Shown piece after piece: positions 1 through 13,930 of a DNA stretch of 64,000 bases (position 1 is the stretch's first letter; every line of letters begins with the position of its first letter). The position numbers and the translations under genes were made by a program. The notes below the pieces were generated by a model. The model was not told the origin of the DNA. It did not search any database and saw only the letters and a program-made list of their open reading frames with translations. This DNA comes from Trichoplax adhaerens (Eukaryota > Placozoa > Uniplacotomia > Trichoplacea > Trichoplacidae). The stretch covers positions 4,744,753-4,808,752 of the forward strand of contig NW_002060949.1 of assembly GCF_000150275.1 (NCBI RefSeq), in the 5' to 3' direction.

Positions 1-99
1 ATATTTAGGCTATTAGACTTCTAAATTAGAATTTAAAAACTACAATCTCTTTGGTCACTAATCTTTGTATTTCCATGGTCTATTTAATCTTTTTCTAAG

Positions 100-3000
100 C
101 TTGTCACATTCAGTAGTACTAAGAGCTGGAAGTTGATGAGCTCAAAGGGTTAGTTTATTGAAATATTCTGTAATGGATTTATCATTTATTAGATAACTAT
201 AAAATAAAACTAAATATGAAAATTTTTAGTCCAAAATTCTTTGGCTTACGTAGAAGTTTCGTCGAAATTACTAAAATTATAATATGATGCAAACTTGTTT
301 TTAGCTTTAGCAAATAAGAATTTTCGTCCAATTCTCGATCAGATATGTAAGCAAGTCCTGCTTCACCTCGTTAACAATAATTTCTTTGCAAACATGAAGG
401 TATAGGATATACATCATCAACAATAATAATTACTATACTAATCTAACTTTATTGTACATTTCAATAAAATAATATTTATGTAACTTTAATCTCGACTTGG
501 CGTAATGTGTTAGAACTTCTTGTGGAATTGTACAAGGAGTGGAGAATTAAAGCTATCGAAAGTCACTCTCTCGGGTGTTATAGTTCTAATACAAAGGTTA
601 CAATTACTTTTAATATTTTTCCTGGCTGATATAAGCGAAAAAGAACTTTTAAACCTGTAATTATTCATCACTATTAGTTTTAACTTTTTAATTTTCTATT
701 TTAGAACTTTCAGTGCAAGCTCAAATAACTTAAAATTACTTAAGCAGTTTATGGAATCAATTATGGCTTTTCCTGCATTATTATATCATGTTAAGAAGTT
801 ATCCCCCGAGGCAAGCTTAGTTTGAAATAACTAAAAGTTATCACAGTATGATAAAATTGATTTGTTTAAATTATCACTGTTGCCTAATCGACGATTTCCT
901 CTTTGTGTAAAGTCCTTAGCTGAATTCCGTCAAAGTCACGTTTTGGAAGTTGTGCTGGAAACCTATGCAGACGGAAGTAATCTATCTAATTTAACCACAA
1001 AACTTGGCGGATACTATACCTTTTCTTTATTAGGTAATATTTAACTTAATTAATAATAACGACACCGGCCATTTGCTGTTATTATGCAAATGGCCGGTAT
1101 CAATGTTATTTTAGCAATTAGCTTAATTCATGCTAAACATAAATCATCCTATTTAAGTTGGTAACTACTAAAAATCGATTATGATAACCTCTTTTTATTT
1201 TGGCACTTTTATAGGCAACCTGATACAACTGTCTCATTATGCTGATAAAGTCAGTAATTTAGAAAATAACGTTCGCAGAAATAAAGTCGGCTCTAATTTT
1301 CTTTTGATTAGTATAACATTACTCCTGTAAACTCATTCTAACTTATATCTTTTACGAAATAGCCTTGGATTAATAAACTATCTATTTTCAAGGTAAGAAT
1401 ATAAAACAAATTAATGCCTACACCAGTCTGCCTACTCTATACTTTAGTCAAGATAGTAGTTATCAGTGATAGTTTATCGTCCGTGAGAATATTCTTAAAT
1501 ACTCAATTATAATCTTTAACACATTAGAGCATCATTATGTACCTGCTGAATTATTGTCATGACCAAAACTCGGTTAAAAATTCAAATGCTACTGTTCATC
1601 ATCCCCTTTTTGGTTGGTGTTCGGAGGCTTTAGCAACAGAGTAAGGTTACAAGTTACTGGTGGTAATGGATTCAGTTATTTCAGTACACTTCAATAGAAA
1701 TAAATGTGTCTTTGTATTACTGAGACCCTCAAATACCTTAGATTGTAAAATATCTGCTAGTATTTATAACTTCAATCTTCCATTGCTTAGTTTGCAGGAT
1801 TCAGTCCCATTAATTGGCAAGCAATTTCAGTACCTCTGGATGCCTAGTGCTGTTCAATTATTTTTTACAGACATTTTCGAAAAAAGTGATGAAACACCTA
1901 ATGAAGCAGCTGCATCGGTAAAGACCGGAGACAGCGTTAAGAAAAAGAAAGGTATAAAGAATAAGTTCACTAAACTTTTAACCATGTCCTCTAAGAGCCA
2001 ACATTCTTCCTCGTGATACAACAAATATCTATTATAACGTATACACAATACTTTGTATAGGACTTTTTGGAAGAGTTTTCAGTAAAAGCCAAATTAAGGG
2101 GTTCATACTTTCATCCACAAAAGTGAAGACTAATAGTGACTTGATAAAGCGAATTTGTAGTACCTGTGCAATGTATAATACTGCTATAAGTACACTGCCA
2201 GAAATGCGCACGGACGTTCTAACTGGTAATTAGCGTTCATTACGATTGCTATCATAGGAATGTGCTATTGTGAAATTGTTAAGGTTAGAAATTAAACCTA
2301 ATTCGGTTTAAAATGCTGCAGGTATTAGCTACTATTATGGATTGTTAGAGCCACTATGGAAGTTTATTCATACGCTATACATGGAAGAAGGACCCAAAAT
2401 TTTTCATGAGAATAGCCCAAACTTAAGCGATACGATATCGCTAACGACTCTGTTCTGTAATTGCTGTTGTCATTTGATAACGTAGGTTGAAATCGGTTAT
2501 GCATTTAATTTTAGTATAGAAATGATGAAATCAGCTAAATGTAACATAGAAACTTTTGATTAATATTAGTATTGTTGATGATATTGAACTGTATCAAGAA
2601 AATAAACCATTTACCCTTGATGAATTAATAAAAATGGTGACATTACTAAATCATATGGTTTTTTATGCTATATGGAAGCTTGATGGTACGTATAATTTTC
2701 CAAATGACGGCATAGTTAAAATTATAACACTCTATCATAGTAATCTTACCAACTTATATGATAACGATATAATTTAACAACTTTTGTTAAAATTTTTTAT
2801 TAAAGTCTTCAGCTCGTCCAAGACTACAGGAGCTAAGTATCCGTATGAATACAGGCAAATGATTAATGCTGGTCATATGCTGTTAATGGTATTATATGAT
2901 AGGGACTGTCGCCGATCTTTCACTCCTGAGAATCACTGGATCATCAAGTACAGTATACAATTCTATATTCGTTACATAAGCGTAGATATCTTGTCTTATT

Positions 3001-5482
3001 AAATAAATGCTAATATGAGTAAACGTTTTGCAGGGAATTAAATTTTAATGAATTTATTTCCGCTCTCAACGAAGGCACTAATCGTTCTCATGTATTGTTA
3101 CGCAAAATTGCTCACGTAATTCCACGCGAAAAGGTTTTCTTACAAGGCTGAGAAATATAATTTTTCAGAATATTTAGTTGCAATTGTTTATAAAATTTCT
3201 TTTCATTACTATGACATTATTTTATTCTACTAGCGAGTTGATTTATTTCGAAAACTTGTTGCGGACGACAAGAAATCACTTGGGATTTTCGCTGATACTT
3301 TAGCTATTAGACCAAATTACACATATATTAATATCAATCGTAGTAGACTTCTCGAGGTATGTTACGCTAGATATCAATTGGACTCTTAGCTCATCCATTG
3401 AAATAGCGTTATTTCCTTCAATTAGGATGGATACGAACAATTGACACAGCTACCTCCAGAAGCAATTAAACGTACAATTAAAGTACAGTTTGTTAATGAA
3501 CAGGTAATCTAATTATAAAACGATATTGAACACTTAGCCATGGATATCTGATGGTGAAATTGCTGTTAGGGTTTAACTGAAGCTGGAATTGACGAATCGG
3601 GGGTTTTTAAAGAATTTTTAGAAGAAACTATTAAAAAAGCGTTTGATCCAGCATTAAATTTGTTTAAGGTCACTTATCAGTTCACGAATGTTAACTAGAA
3701 ATATTTCTAGAATTAGTAGTTTTTGATCGTGTCGGCTTCTTATAATCATTTAGGTTACTTGTGGAGACGAACCACGACTATATCCATCTCCTACCTCTTA
3801 TATTCATGGTAATCACCTACCGTTATTTGAATTTGTTGGACGTATGTTAGGGAAAGCGGTGTATGAGGTATCTGTCATCCACTTTAAAACTTGTTGCTAA
3901 TAGTATGGTCATATAACGATGTACTCGTACATGTTAATTATTTTCAGATCCATATTTACCTATGCTGACTTAGTTGCTTCTGATTTGTATAACCTGATAT
4001 TATAATATCAATTAGGGCCTAGTAGTAGAAGTTCCTTTGGCTTTGTTCTTCTTAAATAATGTATTAGGAGGGCAGCATAGCATTTTGTATAGCTGTATCG
4101 ATGAGCTGCCCTCTCTCGATCCTGAATTATACAAGAATTTAAACTATGTTAAAGTAAGGGAGACTTTGAGCTAATAACGGTCGGTATAGTAGCAATCTGA
4201 TTAACGTTGTACTTGACTAGAATTATGAAGACGATGTTGAAGATTTAGCCTTGACATTTTCATTTGACGAAGACGTGTTAGGAAAGGTAATGGGAAATTA
4301 ACTAATCATGTTGATCGACGCTTACAATTATGACTGATCGCGAGTTTATAATATACATACTCTTTATTTGTCTATCGTTGATTGATTCATATAATAGATT
4401 ATTACGCACGATCTAAAATACGGTGGAAGTACCATTCCTGTTACGAATGAGAATAAGTAATTTGAAAGAAATAAAATTGAAATTATTTACTTTTAGGCTT
4501 CGGCATTAATAAATAAAATAGATATTGATGGTGCTACTTTTTTCGCTATTTCGGCATATTCCTGCAGATTAAGTTATATTCATTTAATGGCTCATTTTCG
4601 ACTACGCAAGCAATTAAAGAAGCAAACGGCAGCTTTTATTAGGGGTTTTCATTCAGTTATTAAACCAGAATGGCTTCAGGTTTTTTCCGGTCCGGAACTG
4701 CAGCTGTTAATTGCTGGAGAAAATACAACCATTAGCATTTTAGATCTTAAGTATGCAATAATTAGAAAATTAGTTTCAGAGATTTAGATTGATTTTGACT
4801 ATCTTCGAACTAAAATATACATTATTAATAAGAAAATACACAAAATACCTTGGAGGATATCACAGTAAACATCGCGTTATTCAGTGGCTATGGGATATAT
4901 TAAAAAATGATTTTGGAGAAGAGGATCGATGTAAATTTCTCAAAGTAAGACAACTATTAAAGAATTTAATGCAATGATTTGCTAAAGTAAGAAATATTGA
5001 TATATATGTATTTGTTATAATAAATAAATTGTAATTACTTTTGCACAGTTTGTTACTAGTTGTTCCAAGCCACCCTTGCAAGGTTTTTCGAATCTACAAC
5101 CACCTTTTACTATACGATACGTAGAGGCTGAAAATGAGGAAGTAAGGTTTACTCATAGATGTATATCTTGTAATAATAACATAAAAGTGTAAAGTTCTTA
5201 AAGCCCGATTCTGATAAACTATAATTGTATTGTTGACTCTGATAACGATGAAATAATAGCGCTCATTATCTGATAAATTCGATTCAGGACCGAGAGTCTA
5301 TTAGCCGAGTCTTATTTAGAGCGTTAAGCATTCCTAACAGAAAAAGTCAATCGACATCAAGATTACCGACGTCTTCAACATGTTTTAATCTATTAAAATT
5401 ACCTAATTATCACTCTAAGCACGTATTAAGAGAGAAATTACGTTATGCTATTCAATCAAATTCTGGCTTCGAGCTATCATAA
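100..5482 (+). CDS. UBE3B: UBE3B-type HECT E3 ubiquitin ligase (3' part, 24 exons)
   Basis: This E3 ligase takes ubiquitin from an E2 onto a cysteine and passes it to substrates. Rebuilt exons: 100-148, 305-399, 514-596, 705-810, 913-1033, 1215-1285, 1528-1640, 1791-2012, 2083-2225, 2322-2481, 2570-2685, 2806-2947, 3034-3133, 3234-3356, 3426-3503, 3570-3668, 3754-3867, 4016-4153, 4221-4286, 4398-4456, 4568-4750, 4833-4944, 5049-5141, 5288-5482. They join in phase to 926 residues; the human protein has about 1070, so roughly 140 N-terminal residues, including the IQ-motif region, lie to the left. Family landmarks are [39 protein letters not shown] and PVTNENK. The catalytic Cys is in [13 protein letters not shown] (codon 5381-5383) and the end is GFELS-stop, as in vertebrate UBE3B. 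Weak joins: the donor after 810 is GC, and the exon ending 1285 has a poor donor (GTCGGC). Confidence 0.95.
1064..1098. repeat. Perfect 13-bp inverted repeat in a UBE3B intron
   Basis: ACCGGCCATTTGC at 1064-1076 faces its exact reverse complement at 1086-1098 across a 9-nt loop. Weaker pairing (AATAAC on both sides) extends the stem. It is GC-rich for this DNA and lies in the 181-nt intron between the exons ending 1033 and starting 1215. A small hairpin or the remains of a short inverted-repeat element are possible; function unknown. Confidence 0.7.
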
Positions 5483-5804
5483 TTGTATGTAAAATAATTT
5501 AAAATATTTTACTAAGATTGGTACAATAGACTGATGTATTTAACAAAGGATACCTGAAATATTGAATTTAAAAATTTTATCACTAATTTCACTAGCTGTA
5601 TTTGCCGCAAAACGATCTTACTTCACAGCTAGGTAGTTATTAAGTAAATAATTTTAAGAAAATTTAATATTTGATTTCATTTTTAATATGAGATTAAAAT
5701 ATGTTCGATCGTATCAGGATTAATCATATTTATTATTATAGCACACTTTATGTATGTAAATACTTATTTGCGTGCTTTTCCTTGATTCGTAAATACTTTA
5801 AATC

Positions 5805-5810
5805 AATAAA
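5805..5810 (+). terminator. Candidate poly(A) signal of UBE3B
   Basis: AATAAA lies 323 nt after the UBE3B stop codon, a normal distance for a 3' untranslated region. In AT-rich DNA the hexamer is frequent by chance, so the assignment rests only on position. Confidence 0.35.
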
Positions 5811-8800
5811 CCAATTTTATAAGTATGCTGCAAATTGCAGTACTGTTCTGTTAAGTGTGTAATATGAATACATCCAGTTAATTATAATCACTATAAATGA
5901 AAAATTTTTGATAGCTGCAATTCCTGCATCCTGATGCAGTTAGGCAAATTGTTCATGAATGGAGTAAATAGAAGGCCTGGTAAAATAAAATTTACTAGTT
6001 ATATGTATATGTTAGTAGCAACAGAACTATCAAGTTAGCATTCTATTTGTTCTCATCAGGAATCCTTTCGAGAAATTTAGTCCATAACTGACTATCACTA
6101 AATTGTTAATTGTTTTGCTTTACCAGCTGAATAACGATCATCTGTTGTAACTTAGTAACGCATGAAATTTTATGGTTTGTAACAGCTGCAGATATTGTAT
6201 GAGTATTTGACGGCAGGACTTACCTTGAGATGATTCGTTAATAACATCTTAGAGAAAGATTTCATTGATTATAATTATATTATATAAATGGTCGATGATA
6301 TAATAGCATTAATTACACGTTGTAAAATAAGTCATTTTATTTATCCATATAAATAAAACGCAGATAGAACGTAAAAACTAGTTAACATTGTAACAAGTGT
6401 CAACTTAGTTTTACGCGTACATATAGCACATAGGACTAATTCTCTTTTAAGAGAAATCAAAGCTATTCCTGCTATATCGCTACTTATCAATTTGCTATCC
6501 TTGTGCAAATACTGGCTTGATAATGACAAGAAGTTGTTTTCGATTTTGCAATATTCTCCAAATGATAAATTATAGAACAGATCTAAAGAAATACATTGCA
6601 AGATTCGCTGTGATGTCTTTGTCATTATGAAATACCTAAGCTGATTTAATAGTAATTAAAATCATTGGTAAAGATATTTTATTCATTAACCTAATTTGAA
6701 GTTTTCTTATCTCTTACTATACTATCAATTATACATAGGCTTACAAATTTTTAATTAACCGATTAACCTGAATTACTTTATCATTGTATATGATTCTAGT
6801 TTTTGATTTACTGCAGCCATATAATTCAAAATGTCGCATGTAATAATTTAACGTAGAGATTATTCGTACTAAAGAATGTAGCAGCGATTACGTAATATTC
6901 TTAACTACAAATGCAGATAATAGGAGAGTTAAATAATGGTACAGTTGAAGCCATTTCTTTTATTTTGATTTTTAGTACTTAATTATAAATTACAACATAC
7001 CCAGAAATTAGAATAAGAAGAGTGACGAAGAATCGGTAATTACAAATAAAGTCATCAGATAATTAAATTTTAGATAGACTATAGAAATTTCTGTTGAATC
7101 GGGGAGTAGTTCACCGGTAGTAATTAATTTCATACAATAATTTATTCCTTATTGCTCAAAAATTTACATTAAACTTTAGGATAGTCGACGAATGGTCATA
7201 AGTAGAGCGAATTAAATTAGAATTTAAGGGTTAAGATTTTAATATTATTCATATAACTTCATGCTATTGGAATTTTATAATATACCTTAAAATTATAATT
7301 ATTATAAGAAGAACTTTGCTATAATTTATCTCGTCGTCTACATTTTGCTCTTTCGCTATCTTCTATGAGAAAATCAGAAATGAGGAGGAAAGGGAAATAA
7401 TAAATAGGACATAAATCTTTTCCTATGCCTTAACTAACTACAGTACATCATCTTGTGCTCTTTAATTAGCCTAATACCGTAATATGATATCGATTGATAG
7501 AACTAGGAAGGTCATAATTATTTAATTCTAGCGCAAAGTCAAGGCAAAAATTTATATTTTTAACTTCAAATCTGAGCAATACTGATTCAAGAAAGTAAAA
7601 AGAGAACAATTAAAAAATATAGATGTTATTTATGACCACTGTAATTTGATTATAAAATCTCCATTGCTATTTAGTGAGGATCATAAAATGCTATATAGAA
7701 ATAACATATGCTATTACATAATATTTCTAGTAAATCAAAATTATGGTAACTATTTAATAAAATTAATGTAATCATTGATAAACTCATAAATATTCAGTCT
7801 ATATGATTGAATTTTGCGGAAGTGATATTAGTATCCATATAAAAGATGTTAATCAGCTTATGTTTTGCAGTTATAAAGTATAGTCGCACAACGGTATGTT
7901 AATTGTTATTACCGGTTTATTTCTTCAGCGAGCTTAGTTAGTTGCTATAATTTAAATTAGTCGGAAACAATTCTATAATATCTTCGGTTTTACGAGTTAT
8001 TACAAGATCAAGCTATTTTTCAAGGTAGAAATTCCCTTATTAGCAGCTATGAAGATGGTTCAACAGTTTGTACTATTCTATCCGCTAGAAATATATTGGA
8101 CGTGGTAAGCCTATGCCTTAAAATAATACGAGTGTATGTGATAGTTTTTAATCGTAGCTATAATGCTATTAATATTCAATACTAACATATAACACTAACA
8201 AAATGAGTAGATTACGATAATGATGAATACATCAATCATTAGAAAGTTTCTATTTCATTTATATGCGTTTTAGTATTGCTACTAATAATCTGATATCACT
8301 AAGTAAGAAGGCCATTCGATGATTTATACAAAATGCTAATAATAGATCGAGTACCGTATAGGGACCTGTTAAGAACATCTAAAAAAGCATGAATCAATTA
8401 TTCAGAGTCTGTTTAGATTGCCCTGAGTGAAAAGATATTTCTAGATAATGCGACGCTAACAAACCAAAAGAAAACGCAAAATCTGTAACATGCTTCCGTC
8501 ATTAACATTTCATCGTTCGATAATGGTTATACTTAAATACTATCATGGTATATAATCACTCAGACCTGATGCAAAACTTATTACATCTTCATTATCTTAC
8601 TATATATAGGCTGATGTATATGGTTCTAATTAAATCCGATACTATAGCGATGGCATGATCTATATGAAATTTATAGAAATAGATAATTCTTAACCTGTAG
8701 GCCGTAGATATTTCGCGTAGACTCGCTTGTATTCAACGATCAATAACCGTAAATTTTACCCTGTAAATACTACGGCACCGACCTCTATATGGCATGTTAA

Positions 8801-10249
8801 AGATTCGTATCGGACATAGTGCTATGTCAACTTTATGATGTAATTACTGACTATGATTTCTTCTATTATAATTATCCAAATAGGAATCGAATCTGTTATA
8901 GATGGGTCGAAGTCATTACAAACATACAAGTATTTCTATAGTACTACGAGCTGTAAGTAAAGTATTAATAGCTCTCATCATCCGTGTAAATCACTATCAG
9001 TTATTCGAACTAGCTTTTTCTCCTCTTTCTCCAATCTATACAGCCACACACTCTAGTCTTACCGTACTGCAACATTCTATAAATAATTCTGTATTGTATT
9101 GCGTAAGCAACTGCGAATGTGAAGAATTAATAAAATGCCCAATCTTCGATATCTAAATCTCTCAACTGAACTGCGCCTATTAATCGTATATTAACTAACC
9201 TTATAATAAATCTAGTAATGGAATCACATATACAGTATTATAGATATTAGCGTTGCGGTTGAAGATGTGGCTCGAGCTATTACTAGAATTATCTTAATAT
9301 TAGTCTAATCGCATATATTAGGATTAGCTTGATACGGTATGCAGCGTGTTTGTATAGGCTATTGAAACAGTAAAATATAAATTAAATTTAGCTTCCATCA
9401 TCGATCGGTACATTTGACACTTCCCCTTAATGTTCAATTAATTATTAAACTCTTGATCATCTGAAGTTGTGACGATAAAATAAATGTTTAATAACAATTG
9501 AATTATAATTCAAAGAATATATTGATAAATTAATTACATGTTGTCATCATCATCACTATGCCAGCTATCCTGATAAATTAGTTTACTTTACAATCTTTTG
9601 TTATAGTAATCAGAATAGAAATTGTTAAGGATAAATTTTTTAAGATCACATTGGAATAAATTAATAATAATATCAATCAATGATCTTCATCTTATTCGAT
9701 ATGTCACTCTATAACGTAATAGCAACAATTTGGAGGGATTTTATTACGACATCGTAACTGAAACAGAAGGGAAAACCATTAATTATCTTAGGAATGACAA
9801 TGAAGTAAATTACAATAACATTGATTAAATATAGGAAATAAAGAATGGAACTTCTCTATTAAATGGGAGTAAGACATAGTTCTATAAAAGTAGGTGTCAT
9901 CGTGATGTAGTAGAATCATTAATTTATCATTTCTTAATTATTTCTAAGTTAGAGTCAATTAAAAGACGCGAATCCAATGATGATAATTAGGTTAATTATC
10001 GTGGCAGAAACATCCCTTGTTTAATGTATGACGAATGATTTGATTGAAATTCTATTATCAATTTTAGAACAAAAAAGTAATTATCAAATTGAAGCAAGTT
10101 TTATAAGTGAAATAGATAATTTAACGCTATTAAATAGAATAATCGTTCTAGCTAACGAAATATTAGTCTTTTTTAGTAATCATTAATAAGACGAAAAAAC
10201 GTTATGTACATGAAATTGAATAGGAGCGAAGATTAAATTGATTAAATCT

Positions 10250-10284
10250 TGATTGATTGATTGATTGATTGATTGACTGATTGA
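10250..10284. repeat. (TTGA)n microsatellite
   Basis: Tandem GATT/TTGA units run for about 35 nt with one C for T interruption (GACT). A shorter run of the same unit is near 14350. Confidence 0.9.
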
Positions 10285-13200
10285 ACTAAGATAAATGAAT
10301 ACATTACCTATTATCTATTCATAATTTATAATTCATCCATTTGAATGGCTAAGTAAGTCGGGATAGTAATCACCATCATTTTATAATATTAAGAACGATA
10401 TGAAAGAAAACAGATCAAGCTAATAAAGAGAATGTTTTAAAAGCTTATAGGTTTATAATTCTACCCTACCAACATTAAATTAGCCTTCATAGGTTATACA
10501 ATTTTATCTATCGATTAATCTAGTTGTAGCTACTGTATAAAATAGGATTAAACGAATTCATCTTAATTCAATCATTTTAATAATAATAATCTCGGCAATG
10601 CACGATTACATTACTAGTTATACCGGTTTACTACTGAGAATTTTTTACTCTCTTTGATTGATAGATTCAAGAATAATATAGCTAGGCGGAACGCTAATAA
10701 TGAATTACATGTCTATCAAGTATCATGACGGATCTCAACTATCTTTGTTTAATTCTTGGGAAGATATTAGTTTCTTTAATTAATCTAGTGAATAGTAATT
10801 GTAATACAAATTCAGATTTGAATGAAAGGTAGCTACAGATAGGGAGAAAGGAAGTCGTCCTGCAATGATCATTAACTCGATACAGTGCTAAATCTTTTTT
10901 TATTAAGTACTGAACTATAATAGATAGATTATACTTTCACGTGCTCACTAAATTTCCTATCTTTTAATGAGGTAGAAGTTAAGCATGGCAGAAAGTCATG
11001 CTCGAAAATACCATTAACTCAGCAGATGAACTTTTTCCCTCCTTTTAATTCTTTATCATCAAATATTGCATCTATCTTTATTTATAAATCACTTCAAAAG
11101 TTAGCCATGTTAAACAAATTGCATAAATGATTGCAAATTAGTGATATAATTAATTAATGATTAATATTAATGATTTTAATATTTCCGTCTTTATACACGC
11201 TTCAATATGAGCACATTAAGATTATACATTACTCGATGTTTGCTATCGACTCTTCAATGACGGAATGGATTTAATGCTGCCTTGCATAGCTATTGAAAGG
11301 GAATAAATGGATTATCCGATCTATTCCGTCTTGTTTGATTAATCATTAGCCACAGTGTACTTATCCATTCAGTTTGTTGTAATAGAATCTCCATGGCTTA
11401 GTTGTATTAGTTTTAATAATAAAGCTGACTGCAGTAAGTTCCGTTGTAAATGTTGAAAGAACGTTAATCTGCACAGATGATAGCTGTCAAATTGATTGAG
11501 GTTTTTGACAGTTCATTTTTAAGAACTGTACTATTAAATTATAGAATAAATAGATCGACAGACGACTCTCTTTTTTCTCCATATTAAATAGTTTAGAGTG
11601 ATATGTTTGTTAAGTCTATTTGTTGTACTTAAATTATATCTACTTCAAGTTGACATTATCTTAGTATACAATACAAAGTTAATCCGCGAAGGCCATCCAA
11701 CCCAATACAATCGATCGAATTTAATCCGAGCTATGTTTATAACAGTCATTATTTTCTCTGTGGCGCTACCGTAAACGGTAACCTGATGTTATTAACTATG
11801 CGTTACATTCTATCTATGATAGGCTTATGCTTTCCGGTTTGGACTAAAGGTTGGGAATAAGACCTTTTTTCTCAATAAAATTTTTAACGTTGAGTAATTT
11901 TATGTTAAACGATAGCAGATTTAATGCATTCGTTTTCTCCTCCCATTCCTCTTGAGGGAAGTAATTCGTTCAGGAATAAGATTTTGAAATAAACGTAAAT
12001 AAAATAGGTAAGTTCAATTTTACACCATTAACAAACGCCAAAGTCAATATACTATCAGAGGTATTTAGACAGCTATGCTGTTATCATGTTAATTATAAAA
12101 TTTTACTGAGTAATAACTCATGAAGAAAGAAGTTATTAAACGAGCTAATCAATAGTTTTAATCAACCATAAAGCATAAACTGTTGCTAGTAACTACCGTA
12201 GAAAGAGCATACGGATCATTCATAAGTAACTTTATCGGATAAGTATTTTTACTTATGCAGGGGTAGAGTGAAGAGATTATTAATCTAATGTATAGAATAA
12301 GGTCATGAATTGCAAATGAGTTTTTAATTACGTAAGGTTAACCAGTAAAATGTCATCTAACACAATTCATCGATAAACTCATCTAAGCAATCTTATTCAA
12401 GAATTAAACATTATATCATACTTGCCATAAGATTGATCAAAGTATAAGTTCCTTTTGATTAGTATGGTATCATTAATACTTGGTTTTAAATTTTCATGCC
12501 ACTCTTTTTAGATCATGGAAAGAGCGACAATATTGTTAATAAGTAGAATATAGCAGTAAGGGTGATAAATTTTATATCTATAATAAAATCAAAACTCTTA
12601 CTGTTGAGTAAGAGGATCTTGATTGAGGTGTAACTAACGCTCTACTTGGCCTATCGATTAATTAAAATGTTTATTTTTTGCACTATTGGCCAATAATTGA
12701 TTGATGAGATATCATAGGAATGGCGTGAAGGTTTACAGTAAATCAAGAATATTGTTTAATTATAATTATTGATTTATTAAACTTAAGCCATAATTATGCA
12801 TCATCTTGATTAATCTTAGTACTGTATTATATTGATTTTTTTCTAGCAATATTAAACATCTGTCTATGAAAAGTAATTGAAGAGGTATGGAAGAAAATAT
12901 TATATCTAGAACATCACTCTAACTTATTAAAACTAGCTAGTTTCAATACATCATGACTGCAATTAATGTCGACAGAATCAAAGCATTTGTAAGAGGAAGA
13001 GAGCTAAATAAAAGATAGTTATAATCATAAAAGGAGGTATAGAAATTGGTAAAATACCGTAATTAATCTATATGTTGTCCTATTACTTGCAATGTTCAAA
13101 GGACTGATCTATATTTTAAACTGGATTATAATGGTTACTGAACATTGATGATAACAGAGGTAATTATCATCAGCAAATGGAATTCAAATCTAATTGAAGA

Positions 13201-13610
13201 CTATACTTTATCGCTGCATTGTCTTAACTTATGGCTTTGCTTGATTATATTGAGGACTATGTGCATTGAAAAATGGTCGATGGGCATGAAATTAATTTCG
13301 AGGGATGGACAGCTTCTACACATTGCGTTACAATTGACATCTGTCTGATAGTTATGACGGTAACTCTGCAAACACCCACACACACTCATGGCAATTAATA
13401 TAGAAAAAATTCTATTTCAAATAAGATTAGGCCCAGCACTACATGCAATCACATAGAATGAATATTTCCATCATTATCACGATGATATTTTAAAATCCTT
13501 ATGGACATTGAATGATCTATACTGTTTAAAGGGTTTAGCACAGCTATTCGCGTGTAAAAATATGAGACGCTCAGCCTAAGTTATATTTTAAAACGGCTAT
13601 TGAAATATTG

Positions 13611-13930
13611 ATATCTTGGAGGGACTGTTATACAATCTGCTATCTTTCCTCACCACCTCCCCCACAGATAATTTATATGAGTCATTTTATCTATCTTATC
13701 TTCATTGTATAACATTAATCGGATCAATTTATAGATAATAGCTCTCCATATTATCACTAGCGATCGCCTAAAAAATATTAAGATATCAACATTAGTTCAT
13801 CTTCAGGCACATTCTAAACTATTTACTTTAGTTAGTATAATATCGATATCTTGGATATGCTATTTGATACAATCTGCTGTCTTTCCCCACCTCCTCTGCG
13901 TCTTTATTTCTATAAAAGTCTCTTCTGTCA
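13611..13930. repeat. Diverged direct duplication, offset about 235 bp
   Basis: The segment from 13611 (ATATCTTGGA, then ATACAATCTGCTATCTTTCC and a CCACCTCCC block) recurs from 13846 with the same order of sub-motifs, ending in a similar CTTCA-ATTGTAT stretch. Point changes and small indels separate the copies, so it is an old local duplication. No coding frame is shared. Confidence 0.6.

Noticed and set aside
1-99. Possible further UBE3B exon at the left edge
   Set aside because: The frame matching the family opens only after the AAG acceptor at 97-99; the bases before it contain stops and no alignable residues.
8902-9156. Open frame of 84 codons
   Set aside because: Ser/Ile/Leu-rich chance composition, no splice context, no recognisable motif.
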